64,000 nt of DNA. Origin: Streptomyces antnestii. Lineage in GTDB: Bacteria; Actinomycetota; Actinomycetes; Streptomycetales; Streptomycetaceae. Position numbers and translations under genes: made by a program. The notes beneath the pieces were generated by a model. That model worked only from the letters and a program-made list of their open reading frames with translations, was not told the origin of the DNA and ran no database searches. The DNA lies in assembly GCF_004005495.1 (NCBI RefSeq), contig NZ_RZYA01000005.1:1-64000 (forward strand), written 5' to 3'. Of the stretch, positions 1-8,322 are shown in pieces. The stretch's first letter is position 1; every line of letters begins with the position of its first letter.

Positions 1-93
1 AGGCTCCCAGTAGACGACTGGGTTGATAGGCCAGATCTGGAAGCCCGGTAACGGGTGGAGGTGACTGGTACTAATAGGCCGAGGGCTTGTCCT
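1..93 (+). rRNA. 23S ribosomal RNA, 3' end (partial)
   Basis: The first ~93 bases match the conserved 3' end of bacterial 23S rRNA, including the stretch that reads GGTACTAATAGGCCGAGGGC. The gene begins before the window. The exact 3' end is inferred from the usual position just after this motif. It is followed by a spacer and a 5S gene, so this is the tail of an rRNA operon read left to right. Confidence 0.95.
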
Positions 94-230
94 CAGTTGC
101 TCGCGTCCACTGTGTTGGTTCTGAAACAACGAACAGTTGTGTCGGCTGAACAGTTTCACTACTTAATTGAAGAGTGTGCTTGTTCGCCACCCTGTTTGGG
201 ATCTCGCTCTTCAGCGGGATATTTCAAAGG
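94..230 (+). other. 23S-5S internal transcribed spacer
   Basis: About 137 bases between the two rRNA genes. The spacer is visibly less GC-rich than the protein-coding part of the window. It contains the short stem GTTG...CAAC near 114-130, and the flanks of 23S and 5S can pair as RNase III-type processing stems. No tRNA cloverleaf is seen in it. Confidence 0.7.
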
Positions 231-351
231 GTTTCGGTGGTCATAGCGTGAGGGAAACGCCCGGTTACATTCCGAACCCGGAAGCTAAGCCTCAAAGCGC
301 CGATGGTACTGCAGGGGGGACCCTGTGGGAGAGTAGGACGCCGCCGAACAA
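231..351 (+). rRNA. 5S ribosomal RNA
   Basis: A ~120-base segment with the 5S hallmarks: a 5' end beginning GTTTCGGTGG, an internal CATTCCGAACCCGGAAGCTAA, and a 3' end (CCGCCGAAC) that pairs with the 5' end to close helix I. It lies 3' of the 23S tail and is the last gene of the operon, because a strong terminator follows within 10 bases. The ends are accurate to within a few bases. Confidence 0.95.
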
Positions 352-358
352 TTTTTAG

Positions 359-405
359 AGGACCCTTGGTCCCAGCACACGCGCTGGGACCAAGGGTCCT
401 TTTTT
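359..405 (+). terminator. rRNA operon terminator
   Basis: A perfect 17-bp stem (359-375 with 384-400) closes an 8-base loop and is followed directly by a T-run at 401-405. It is the best Rho-independent terminator in the window and ends the rRNA operon. Confidence 0.93.
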
Positions 406-474
406 GTTTTGTCGAAGCGCGCCGGCTACCCGGCTGCGCGAGAATGACTGCGGTACCGAAGACAGGAGTCACCC

Positions 475-2604
475 ATGTCCACCAACTCTCCCGATGAGCG
501 ACCGGATCGCGACCAGCGACGCCGGGACAGTGGTGACCGGGACCGGGGCGGATACCGAGGCGGACCGCGTCGCGACAGCGACCGCGGTGGCTACGCGCCG
601 CGCCGCGACGACCGCGACCGGGGCGGAGACCGCGACCGGGGCGGGGACCGTGACCGGGGCGGGGACCGTGACCGGGGCGGGGACCGTGACCGGGGCGGGG
701 ACCGTGACCGTGGTCCCCGTCGCGATGGTGACCGACCCTCCTTCCGACGCGACGATCGCGGTGGCGACAACCGTGGCGGAGGCTTCCGCCGCGACGACAG
801 CCGTGGTGGCGACAATCGTGGCGGTGGCTACGCGCCGCGTCGTGACGACCGTGACCGTGGCCCCCGTCGTGACGGTGACCGACCCCCCTTCCGACGCGAT
901 GACCGCCGTGACGACAGCCGGCGTGACGACCGTCGCGACAGCGACCGTGGTGGGTTCCGTCCCCGCGACGACCGCCGTGACGACAGCCGCAGTGGCGGCT
1001 TCCGCCGCGACGACCGTGGTGGTGACAGCCGTGGTGGTGGGTTCCGTCGCGATGACCGTGGTGGTGACAGCCGTGGTGGTGGGTTCCGTCGTGACGATCG
1101 TGGTGGTGACAGCCGTGGCGGTGGCTACGCGCCGCGCCGTGACGACCGTGGTCCCCGTCGTGACGGTGACCGACCCGGTGGCGACCGTCCCGCTTTCCGC
1201 CGTGACGACCGTCGTGATGACCGTGGTGGCGACAGCCGTGGTGGCGGCTTCCGCCGTGATGACCGTGGCGGTGACAGCCGCGGTGGCGGCTTCCGTCGCG
1301 ACGATCGTGGTGGCGACAGCCGTGGCGGTGGGTACGCGCCGCGTCGTGACGACCGTGACCGTGGTCCCCGTCGTGACGGTGACCGCCCCGGTGGCGACCG
1401 TCCCGCTTTCCGCCGTGACGACCGTCGCGACGGCGACCGTGGTGGGTTCCGTCCCCGCGACGACCGCCGTGACGACAGCCGCGGTGGCGGCTTCCGCCGT
1501 GACGACCGTCGCGATGACCGCCGTGACGACCGTCGGGACGACAGCCGTGGTGGTGGTTTCCGGCGTGAGGACAGCCGTGGTGGTGGGTACCGGCCGCGTG
1601 ACGACCGCGACCGTGGGCCGCGCCGCGACGACCGGGGTGGGCGTCCCGGCGGGTTCCGTGGGCGTGACGACCGCCGCGACGACCGGCGTGACGACCGTGG
1701 CCGTGACGACCGACGCGGTGGCGGGCGCTTCCGTGACGAGCGGGACCGCGACCGTGAGCCGATCCGGCGTCTGCCGATCCCCGAGGACGTCACCGGCTTC
1801 GAGATCGACGAGGACGTGCGGCAGGAGCTTCAGAGCCTGCCGAAGGGGCTTGCCGAGGACGTCGCCAAGAACCTGGTGATGGTCGCCAAGCTGATCGACG
1901 AGGACCCCGAGCAGGCGTACGCGTACTCGAAGGTCGCGCTGCGGCTCGCGTCCCGTGTTGCCGCCGTGCGTGAGGCCGCGGGCTTCGCCGCGTACGCGAA
2001 CCAGAAGTTCAGTGAGGCCCTCGCCGAGTTCCGTGCGGCCCGGCGCATGACCGGCAACATCGAGCTGTGGCCCGTCATGGCCGACTGCGAGCGCGGTCTG
2101 GGGCGGCCCGAGAAGGCGCTCGACATGGCCGGCGCGCCCGAGGTGGCCAAGCTGGACAAGGCCGGACAGGTCGAGATGCGGCTCGTGGCGGCCGGTGCGC
2201 GGCGTGACATGGACCAGCTCGACGCGGCCATCGTGACGCTGCAGAGCCCCGAGCTCGCCTCCAACTCCGTACAGCCGTGGACCGCTCGACTGCGGTACGC
2301 GTACGCCGACGCGCTGCTTGCGGCCGGGCGGGAGGACGAGGCGCGCGAGTGGTTCGCGAAGGCCGTCGAGTCCGACCGGGACGGTTCCACCGACGCGTCC
2401 GACCGGCTCGCCGAGCTGGACGGTGTCGAGTTCGTCGACGCGTTCGACGAGACGGAGGCCGACGAGGCGCCCGTCGCCGAGGTGGGGCCGAAGGCCTCCG
2501 CGAGCGACGAGGACGAGCCCTGGGTCGAGGACGCCGAGGACGTCGAGGAGTTCTACGACGAGGATGACGAGGAGTTCGAGCCCGAGGAGAAGGACAAGGG
2601 CTGA
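475..2604 (+). CDS. RGG/RDD-repeat protein with C-terminal TPR-like domain
   Basis: The 709-residue product has three parts. Residues ~5-425 are an almost uninterrupted low-complexity tail of Arg, Asp and Gly (units such as RRDDRGGDSRGGGF and DRDRGG). Residues ~430-650 are a helical TPR-like domain. The last ~60 residues are very acidic. ATG at 475 follows GGAG with good spacing. The C-terminal domain corresponds by position to the TPR protein Rv1691 of mycobacteria (recalled synteny). RGG tails usually bind RNA and can drive condensate formation, so a role in RNA handling or protein scaffolding is inferred, not shown. It lies right after the rRNA terminator and has its own start. Repeat number probably varies between strains. 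Long overlapping frames in this segment are repeat by-products. Confidence 0.85.
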   Translation: MSTNSPDERPDRDQRRRDSGDRDRGGYRGGPRRDSDRGGYAPRRDDRDRGGDRDRGGDRDRGGDRDRGGDRDRGGDRDRGPRRDGDRPSFRRDDRGGDNRGGGFRRDDSRGGDNRGGGYAPRRDDRDRGPRRDGDRPPFRRDDRRDDSRRDDRRDSDRGGFRPRDDRRDDSRSGGFRRDDRGGDSRGGGFRRDDRGGDSRGGGFRRDDRGGDSRGGGYAPRRDDRGPRRDGDRPGGDRPAFRRDDRRDDRGGDSRGGGFRRDDRGGDSRGGGFRRDDRGGDSRGGGYAPRRDDRDRGPRRDGDRPGGDRPAFRRDDRRDGDRGGFRPRDDRRDDSRGGGFRRDDRRDDRRDDRRDDSRGGGFRREDSRGGGYRPRDDRDRGPRRDDRGGRPGGFRGRDDRRDDRRDDRGRDDRRGGGRFRDERDRDREPIRRLPIPEDVTGFEIDEDVRQELQSLPKGLAEDVAKNLVMVAKLIDEDPEQAYAYSKVALRLASRVAAVREAAGFAAYANQKFSEALAEFRAARRMTGNIELWPVMADCERGLGRPEKALDMAGAPEVAKLDKAGQVEMRLVAAGARRDMDQLDAAIVTLQSPELASNSVQPWTARLRYAYADALLAAGREDEAREWFAKAVESDRDGSTDASDRLAELDGVEFVDAFDETEADEAPVAEVGPKASASDEDEPWVEDAEDVEEFYDEDDEEFEPEEKDKG
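606..1715 (+). repeat. Coding minisatellite encoding the RGG/RDD tail
   Basis: Nested in-frame DNA repeats. About six near-perfect copies of an 18-bp unit (GACCGTGACCGGGGCGGG type) lie near 606-714. Longer imperfect units encoding FRRDDRGGDSRGGG and YAPRRDDRDRGPRRDGDRP follow. Because all units are multiples of three bases, copy number can change without breaking the frame. The repeats also open long spurious frames on both strands. Confidence 0.85.
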
Positions 2605-2621
2605 GCTCAGCGGATGTGAGT

Positions 2622-2665
2622 GACGAACGGGCGGGATCCCAGCGATGGGGTCCCGCCCGTTCGTC
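2622..2665. terminator. Bidirectional terminator between convergent genes
   Basis: A 19-bp inverted repeat (2622-2640 with 2647-2665, one G-U pair) closes a 6-base loop. It lies between the stop of the TPR protein and the stop of the DUF1015 gene on the other strand, so it can serve both. There is no T-run, as is common in Streptomyces. Confidence 0.85.
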
Positions 2666-2673
2666 GTATGCGC

Positions 2674-3984
2674 CTACGCGCGCGTGCCCGGCGGTGGGTC
2701 GTCGAGGGTGCGGAGCACCAGGCCCGACGCCGGCTTCGGGCCGAACGACGTCGACTTGCGGGGCATCGTCACGCCCTGCCGGGCCAGGTCGCGCACCACT
2801 TCCTCGCGGACCGGGTGCAGGAGGACCGCCGTGCCGCCGTCGCGCTCCGCCTTCGCGACCGTGGCGGCCGCGTCGTGGATGTACGCGATGTGCTCGGGCG
2901 CGTCCTCGGGGATGTGCCAGATGTGGTCCAGGAGCGTGGAGTGCAGGACCGTCGCGTCGAGCGTGCGCCAGGCCGCCGGGCGGTCGGCCGGGATCGTGCG
3001 GGTGAGGAGGTCCGGGGACGGGCGGTCCACGAGGTGGAAGGAGTGGTCGCCGGCGAGGAGGAAGGCGTTGCCGTGGGCGGCCGCGTCGGCGAGGGCTTCC
3101 AGGGCGTGCGACAGCGGACCGGGCACCTCGCGTACGCGGAAGTGGCCCGTCAGCGCGGCCAAAGCGTCCGGGACCGGGAGGCGGTGCAGGAGGCGGTGGA
3201 TGGCGCGGACGCGCAGGGGGTAGCGGGCCGTGTCCACGAGGAGGACGAGGCCGTAGTCCCAGGGTGTCGGGGACGGGTGCTCGGCGCGCAGGCGCAGGTA
3301 GGTCGCCCAGCGGTGGTGGCCGTCCGCGATGAGGGCCTGGTGGTGGGCGAGGTCCGAGCGGATCTCCGCGAGGTCGGCCGGGTCGGTGACCGACCACAGG
3401 CGGTGGCTGAAGCCGTCCTCCGTGGTGGTCGAGAGGAGCGGGGCGCCCTTGACCGTGCGTTCGACGACCGCCGTGGTGCCCGTCGCGTTGCCCTCGCTGC
3501 GGTAGGTGAGGAGCAGGGGTTCGAGGTTGGCCGCCGTGGCGCGCATCAGGGCCGCGCGGTCCGCGACCACGTGCGGCATGACGTCCTCGTGCGGCAGGAC
3601 GACCGCCTCGGAGGGCTCGGTCAGGCGGAGGGCGCCGATGACGCCGCGCTGGAGGTGGTCGCCGTCGCGCTGCTCGTACACGTACAGCGCGGGTGTCTCG
3701 TCGGGGGCGAGGATGCCGTCCGAAAGCCAGCGGCGCAGGGTGGTGGCCGCCAGGGCGTTGCGCGCGTCCGGGGGGAGCGACTGCGGGAGGATCAGGCGGA
3801 CGATGTTGTGCGGGTCCGCGGACTGCAGGTGCTGCAGACCGTCGGGCCGGACGACCACGTCGTACGGGGGTGACGTCACGGCGGCGAGGCTGCCCACGCG
3901 CTCGGGGACGTAGCGCACGCCCCTGAACGGGATCAGGTCGAGGCCGTCGCTGCCCGTGGGACCTGGGGGACCTGCAGTCTTCAT
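2674..3984 (-). CDS. DUF1015 family protein
   Basis: The 436-residue protein matches the DUF1015 family over its whole length. Recognisable segments are IPFRGVRYVPE near the N-terminus, SPPYDVV, DPHNIVRLILP, an internal LIADGHHRWATYLRLR with conserved His residues, and FGPKPASGLVLR near the C-terminus. The biochemical role is not firmly known to me, so I give none. No signal peptide or membrane span is seen. ATG at 3984 has no clear Shine-Dalgarno; a TACGAT -10-like hexamer sits only a few bases upstream, which would fit a leaderless transcript. It is divergent from the HAD gene at 4057. Confidence 0.88.
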   Translation of the reverse strand: MKTAGPPGPTGSDGLDLIPFRGVRYVPERVGSLAAVTSPPYDVVVRPDGLQHLQSADPHNIVRLILPQSLPPDARNALAATTLRRWLSDGILAPDETPALYVYEQRDGDHLQRGVIGALRLTEPSEAVVLPHEDVMPHVVADRAALMRATAANLEPLLLTYRSEGNATGTTAVVERTVKGAPLLSTTTEDGFSHRLWSVTDPADLAEIRSDLAHHQALIADGHHRWATYLRLRAEHPSPTPWDYGLVLLVDTARYPLRVRAIHRLLHRLPVPDALAALTGHFRVREVPGPLSHALEALADAAAHGNAFLLAGDHSFHLVDRPSPDLLTRTIPADRPAAWRTLDATVLHSTLLDHIWHIPEDAPEHIAYIHDAAATVAKAERDGGTAVLLHPVREEVVRDLARQGVTMPRKSTSFGPKPASGLVLRTLDDPPPGTRA

Positions 3985-4056
3985 TGCTGCATCGTATGTG
4001 TGTCAGTGGCATGCGCGATGATCGGGGGAGCGGGATCGAACGAGGAGCGATGTGTA

Positions 4057-5085
4057 ATGAGCCAGACCGTCAGGACACGGCCCGAAGGCAGTGCGCGGGC
4101 GCTGGACGAGGCGTACGACACGGCGCTGCTCGATCTGGACGGAGTGGTGTACGCGGGGGGTGACGCGATCGCGCACGCCCCCGAGTCGCTCGCGGTGGCG
4201 CGGGAGGCGGGCATGGCGCTCGCGTACGTCACGAACAACGCGCTGCGGACGCCGGACGCCGTGGCCGGGCATCTGACGGAGCTGGGGATTCCGACGGACG
4301 CCGCGGATGTCATCACCTCGGCGCAGGCCGTGGCGCGGCTCATCAGTGAGCAAGTGCCGGACGGGTCGCGGGTGTTGGTGATCGGCGGGGAGGGGCTGCG
4401 GGTCGCGCTGAGAGAGCGGGGCCTCGAGCCGGTGGACTCGGCCGACGACGAGCCGGTGGCGGTCGTACAGGGGTACGGCGGGCCCGATCTGGCGTGGGGG
4501 CGGTTCGCGGAGGCCTGTTACGCGATCGCGCGCGGCGTGCCGTGGTTCGCGTCCAACACGGACCTGACCATTCCGAGCGCGCGCGGCATCGCTCCGGGCA
4601 ACGGTGCGGCGGTCGAGGTCGTCCGGATCGCGACGGGTGCGCAGCCGCAGGTCGCCGGGAAGCCGTTGCCGCCCATGCACCGCGAGACGGTCCTGCGTAC
4701 GGGCGCGGAACGGCCGCTGGTGGTCGGGGACCGGCTCGACACGGACATCGAGGGCGCGTTCAACGGTGAGGTGGACTCGCTGCTCGTCCTGACCGGGGTC
4801 ACCGACGGCGCGCAGCTGCTCGCCGCGCCGCCCCATCACCGGCCGACGTACGTGGACGTGGATCTGCGGGGGCTGTTGACGGGGCAGCCGGAGGTCGTGG
4901 CGGACGGGGACGGGTTCGCGTGCGGGGGCTGGGTCGCGGCCGCGCGAGGTGAGCGGCTCGAACTGGAGGGGGACGGCGAGGCGATCGACGGACTGCGGGC
5001 GCTGTGTGCGGCGGCGTGGACGGCGGCCGGGGACGGGACTTGTGGGCTCGACGCGGCGAAGGCGCTGGCGCGGCTGGGGGTTTGA
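4057..5085 (+). CDS. HAD-IIA family phosphatase (NagD/glycerol-3-phosphate phosphatase type)
   Basis: The 342-residue protein has the three HAD signatures: LLDLDGVVYAGG near the N-terminus (nucleophile and acid/base Asp), TNNALRTP (motif II), and a C-terminal GKP plus VGDRLDTDIEGA (Lys and acidic motif III). The large C2 cap between them marks subclass IIA. By position it corresponds to Rv1692 of M. tuberculosis, reported as a glycerol-3-phosphate phosphatase (recalled); the substrate here is an inference. I chose ATG 4057, 9 bases after GAGGAG, over in-frame starts from 4000 that lack a ribosome site and crowd the divergent promoter. Its 3' end is duplicated in degenerate form downstream. 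Confidence 0.9.
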   Translation: MSQTVRTRPEGSARALDEAYDTALLDLDGVVYAGGDAIAHAPESLAVAREAGMALAYVTNNALRTPDAVAGHLTELGIPTDAADVITSAQAVARLISEQVPDGSRVLVIGGEGLRVALRERGLEPVDSADDEPVAVVQGYGGPDLAWGRFAEACYAIARGVPWFASNTDLTIPSARGIAPGNGAAVEVVRIATGAQPQVAGKPLPPMHRETVLRTGAERPLVVGDRLDTDIEGAFNGEVDSLLVLTGVTDGAQLLAAPPHHRPTYVDVDLRGLLTGQPEVVADGDGFACGGWVAAARGERLELEGDGEAIDGLRALCAAAWTAAGDGTCGLDAAKALARLGV

Positions 5086-5174
5086 GCGGCGCTGGGGGAT
5101 GGAGGGGGAGGGTGCTGGTGCGACTGGGGGTCTGAGCGGGTGAGGGTGCTGGTGCGGCCAGGGGGTTGACGCGG
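5061..5174 (+). repeat. Three imperfect copies of the HAD gene 3' end
   Basis: The last ~29 bases of the phosphatase gene (5061-5089, encoding ALARLGV and the stop) recur at 5111-5139 and, more degenerate, at 5145-5174. Copies A and B can still be read as (A/V)L(A/V)RLGV-stop. Only the first is part of a real gene. The rest of 5086-5283 is G-rich spacer with no other gene seen. Confidence 0.75.
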
Positions 5175-5283
5175 GCGGGGGCGCAGGCGCGGGCTGGGGC
5201 GGCGAGGAGGAGCTGACCTGAAGGTGGCTGCTTCTCGGCGGCTGAGGGCGCCCACCTCTGCGCCCACCCCTCGAGAGAGTTAG

Positions 5284-5302
5284 GCAGGGTAGGCTAACCT
5301 AA
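5284..5302 (+). promoter_or_regulatory. Iron box (DmdR/IdeR-type operator)
   Basis: GCAGGGTAGGCTAACCTAA matches 16 of 19 positions of the DtxR/IdeR/DmdR consensus TTAGGTTAGGCTAACCTAA. It ends 4 bases before the GTG of the first permease gene, so it must overlap the promoter core and the transcript would be leaderless. Iron-loaded DmdR should repress the importer operon; that is established for the family and inferred here. Confidence 0.88.
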
Positions 5303-5306
5303 CCTC

Positions 5307-6350
5307 GTGTTGGTCGACAGTCCTCCTGAACAGCGCGCGGTCACCGCCGTCGCGCCCCCGAACCGCCGGGCGATACGCGGCGCCGGGCTCCTCGGAGCCG
5401 TCGTCGTACTGCTCCTGCTCCTGGTCGCGAGTATCGCGATCGGGGCGAAACCCCTGTCCGTGGGGCAGGTGTGGCACGGCCTGTTCGACGACACCGGGAC
5501 GTTCGGCGACGTCGTGGTCGGCGAGCGGCTCGCCCGTACCCTGCTCGGGCTCCTCGCCGGCGTCGCGCTCGGGCTCTCGGGCGCGGTCCTCCAGGCGCTG
5601 ACCCGCAACCCGCTGGCCGACCCCGGGCTCCTCGGGATCAACATGGGCGCGTCGGCCGCCGTCGTCACCGCCATCAGCTTCTTCGGTGTCACCTCCCTGT
5701 CGGGGTATGTGTGGTTCGCCTTCCTCGGGGCCGCGGCCGTGGGCGTTCTCGTCTACGTCCTCGGGGGCACCCGTAACGCCACGCCCGTGCGGCTCGCCCT
5801 CGCCGGGACGGCCATCAGTGCCGCGCTCTACGGCTATCTCCAGGCCGTGATGGTCATGGACGACGCGGCGCTCGGCAAGATGCGCTTCTGGACGGTGGGT
5901 TCGCTGGTCTCCGCCGACATGACGACGCTCAGGCAGGTGCTGCCGTTCATCGCCGTCGGCTCCGTGCTCGCCCTCGCGCTCGCGCGGCCCCTCAACGCGA
6001 TGGCGATGGGCGACGACACCGCCCGCGCCCTCGGCGCCCGGCTGAACCGGACCCGCGCGCTGTCCATGGCCGCCGCCACGCTGCTGTGCGGCGCGGCGAC
6101 CGCCGCCTGCGGGCCCATCGTGTTCGTCGGCCTGATGGTGCCGCACGTCGTGCGCTCCTTCACCGGCCCCGACCTGCGCTGGATCCTGCCGTTCTCGGCT
6201 GTCCTGTCGCCCGTGCTGCTGCTCGCCGCGGACATCGCAGGCCGGCTCGTCGCCCGGCCCGCCGAGGTGCAGGTCGGCATCGTCACCGCGGTCATCGGCG
6301 GCCCCGTCTTCATCTGCCTCGTCCGCCGGCGGAAGGTGACCCAGCTGTGA
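5307..6350 (+). CDS. FecCD-type iron-siderophore ABC permease, subunit 1
   Basis: The 347-residue integral membrane protein is of the FecCD/BtuC type, with about nine to ten hydrophobic segments. Family landmarks are the RLARTLLGLLAGVALGLSGAVLQALTRNPLADPGLLGINMGA region (split here: RNPLADPGLLG is the key stretch) and GPIVFVGLMVPHVVR, which couples to the ATPase. It forms the inner-membrane channel with the next gene. GTG 5307 lies immediately after an iron box, so the transcript is probably leaderless. It overlaps the next gene by GTGA. No substrate-binding lipoprotein is adjacent, so the binding protein must be encoded elsewhere. Confidence 0.93.
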   Translation: MLVDSPPEQRAVTAVAPPNRRAIRGAGLLGAVVVLLLLLVASIAIGAKPLSVGQVWHGLFDDTGTFGDVVVGERLARTLLGLLAGVALGLSGAVLQALTRNPLADPGLLGINMGASAAVVTAISFFGVTSLSGYVWFAFLGAAAVGVLVYVLGGTRNATPVRLALAGTAISAALYGYLQAVMVMDDAALGKMRFWTVGSLVSADMTTLRQVLPFIAVGSVLALALARPLNAMAMGDDTARALGARLNRTRALSMAAATLLCGAATAACGPIVFVGLMVPHVVRSFTGPDLRWILPFSAVLSPVLLLAADIAGRLVARPAEVQVGIVTAVIGGPVFICLVRRRKVTQL

Positions 6351-7375
6351 AGGCGCTCCGTACCCGCGGCGGGCTCTCGTTGCGCCTCGACATCCGCGCG
6401 TCCGTGGTCGTCGCCGTACTGCTGTGCGCCGCGCTCGCCGCGAGCGTCCTGCTGATCGGCACCGGCGACTTCCGCATCCCGGCTGCCGACGTCGTCCGTA
6501 CGCTGCTCGGCAACGGCGACCCGGGGCAGGAGTTCATCGTCAACGACCTGCGCCTGCCCAGGGTCCTCGTGGGCCTTCTCGTGGGGGCCGCGCTCGCGCT
6601 CGGCGGGGCGCTCTTCCAGGCCATCTCCCGTAACCCGCTGGGCAGTCCGGACATCCTGGGCCTCGGGCAGGGTGCCACGGCCGGTGCGCTGGTGATGATC
6701 GTGCTGTTCTCGGGGAGCGCCGTCCAGGTCGCGGCCGGGGCGCTCGCCGGCGGCCTCGTGACCGGATTCGGCATCTATCTGCTCGCCTGGAGACGCGGCG
6801 TGCACGGATACCGCCTCGTCCTGGTCGGCATCGGCATGTCCGCCGTCATGACCGCCGTCAACGGCTATCTGCTCACCAAGGCCGACATCGTCGACGCCGC
6901 CCGCGCGACGGTCTGGATGGCGGGATCCCTCGACGGGCGCGGCTGGGACCAGGTCCGGCCCCTGCTCGTTCTGTGCGCCGTCCTCGTACCCGTCGTCCTG
7001 ACGTATGCGCGTCCGCTGCGCATGCTGGAGATGGGCGACGACGTGGCGAGCGCGCTCGGCGTGCGGGTCGAGCGGACGCGGCTCGTGCTGCTCGTGGCCG
7101 CCGTGCTGCTCACGGCGGCGGCGACCTCCGCGGCAGGCCCCGTCGGATTCGTCGCGCTGACCGCACCCCAGCTGGCCCGGCGGCTGACCCGCTCGCCGGG
7201 CCCCAACATCGCGGCCTCGATGTGCATGGGCGCCGCCCTCCTCGTCACCGCCGACTGGATCTCGCAGCGCGCCTTCGGTGCCGACCGGCTGCCCGTGGGG
7301 GTGGTGACCGGAGTCGTCGGCGGTGTCTATCTGCTGTGGCTCCTGGTGTCCGAGCGGAAGGCCGGCCGGATATGA
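6347..7375 (+). CDS. FecCD-type iron-siderophore ABC permease, subunit 2
   Basis: The 342-residue FecCD permease is the partner of the previous gene, with the conserved RNPLGSPDILGLGQGA and GPVGFVALTAPQLARR stretches and a similar membrane topology. The start is the GTG of a GTGA overlap with the stop of subunit 1, implying translational coupling. Its own stop overlaps an ATG (ATGA at 7372) that opens the repeat-rich lead-in to the ATPase. Two different permeases probably form a heterodimer, as in FepDG/FhuB-like importers. Confidence 0.93.
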   Translation: MKALRTRGGLSLRLDIRASVVVAVLLCAALAASVLLIGTGDFRIPAADVVRTLLGNGDPGQEFIVNDLRLPRVLVGLLVGAALALGGALFQAISRNPLGSPDILGLGQGATAGALVMIVLFSGSAVQVAAGALAGGLVTGFGIYLLAWRRGVHGYRLVLVGIGMSAVMTAVNGYLLTKADIVDAARATVWMAGSLDGRGWDQVRPLLVLCAVLVPVVLTYARPLRMLEMGDDVASALGVRVERTRLVLLVAAVLLTAAATSAAGPVGFVALTAPQLARRLTRSPGPNIAASMCMGAALLVTADWISQRAFGADRLPVGVVTGVVGGVYLLWLLVSERKAGRI

Positions 7376-7449
7376 GCGACCCGCGTACGAGCGACCCGCG
7401 TACCAGCGACCTGCGTATGGGCGACCCGCGTACGAGCGATCCGCGTACG
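7375..7449 (+). repeat. Five tandem 15-bp repeats before the ATPase gene
   Basis: Five units of AGCGACCCGCGTACG type run with exact 15-bp period from 7375 to 7449, with a few substitutions. In the ATPase frame they read SDPRT SDPRT SDLRM GDPRT SDPRT. They lie between ATG 7372 (ATGA overlap with the permease) and the strong ribosome site of GTG 7495, so they are either a translated leader or a spacer. Confidence 0.85.
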
Positions 7450-7494
7450 GGCGACAGGAACCCCCGCCACAGCAACCACCGGAGGAGCACCCCC

Positions 7495-8322
7495 GTGAAC
7501 CGCCTGTCCGCCGAGAACGTCACCCTGGGCTACGACCAGCGCGTGATCGCGTCGGAGCTCTCGGTCGAGATCCCCGACCGGTCCTTCACCGTGATCGTCG
7601 GGCCGAACGCCTGCGGCAAGTCCACGCTGCTGCGCGCGCTCTCCCGGATGCTCAAGCCGTCGGCGGGCCGGGTGCTGCTCGACGGGCAGGCCATCCGGTC
7701 GATGCAGGCGAAGAAGGTGGCGCGCACGCTCGGGCTGCTGCCCCAGTCGTCGATCGCGCCCGACGGCATCACCGTGGGAGACCTCGTCTCCCGCGGCCGC
7801 TACCCCCACCAGGGCCTGCTGCGGCAGTGGTCCGCCGACGACGAGCGGATCGTGCGGGAGTCGATGACCGCGACCGGCGTCGCCGAACTCGCCGATCGCT
7901 TTGTCGACGAACTGTCCGGCGGTCAGCGCCAGCGCGTGTGGATCGCCATGGCGCTCGCCCAGCAGACCCCGCTGCTCCTCCTCGACGAGCCGACCACGTA
8001 CCTCGACATCCAGCACCAGATCGACGTGCTCGACCTGTGCGCGGAGCTGCACGAGGAGCAGGGGCGGACGCTGGTCGCGGTTCTGCACGACCTCAACCAC
8101 GCGGCCCGTTACGCCACCCACCTGATCGCCCTGCGCGGCGGCGAGGTCATCGCCGAGGGGGCGCCCGCCGACATCGTCACGGCCGACCTCGTCGAGCGGC
8201 TCTTCGGGATGAAGTGCCAGGTCATCGACGATCCGGAGACCGGTACGCCGCTGGTGGTGCCGGCCGCGCGCAAGGCCAGGAAGGCCCCTGCGGAAAACGC
8301 CGTGGCTAGAGCAGCGTCCTGA
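7495..8322 (+). CDS. Siderophore ABC transporter ATP-binding protein (FecE/FepC type)
   Basis: The 275-residue ATPase of an iron-siderophore importer has Walker A GPNACGKST, the Q-loop in LLPQSS, signature LSGGQRQR, Walker B LLLLDEPTTYLD and the switch His in LHDLNHAARYA. The TTYLDIQHQ form is typical of siderophore/B12 importers. I chose GTG 7495 because GGAGGAG lies at 7481-7487 with 7-base spacing. An in-frame ATG at 7372, overlapping the permease stop, would add 41 residues including the SDPRT repeats and cannot be excluded. The 3' end overlaps the convergent SCP2-like gene by 17 bp. Confidence 0.93.
   Translation: MNRLSAENVTLGYDQRVIASELSVEIPDRSFTVIVGPNACGKSTLLRALSRMLKPSAGRVLLDGQAIRSMQAKKVARTLGLLPQSSIAPDGITVGDLVSRGRYPHQGLLRQWSADDERIVRESMTATGVAELADRFVDELSGGQRQRVWIAMALAQQTPLLLLDEPTTYLDIQHQIDVLDLCAELHEEQGRTLVAVLHDLNHAARYATHLIALRGGEVIAEGAPADIVTADLVERLFGMKCQVIDDPETGTPLVVPAARKARKAPAENAVARAAS

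Noticed and set aside
606..1715. Repeats considered as a CRISPR array
   Set aside because: Units are contiguous, in frame, multiples of three, with no unique spacers.
1125..1793. Reverse Arg/Ser-rich frame opposite the RGG repeats
   Set aside because: Antisense of the repeats; no ribosome site or domain.
404..1879. Long overlapping forward frame (491 codons) of Val/Thr/Ala repeats
   Set aside because: Shadow of the RGG repeat DNA in another frame; no start context, biased composition produced by the repeats.
4000..4056. Longer start for the HAD phosphatase
   Set aside because: Lacks ribosome site and would overlap the divergent promoter; ATG 4057 has GAGGAG.
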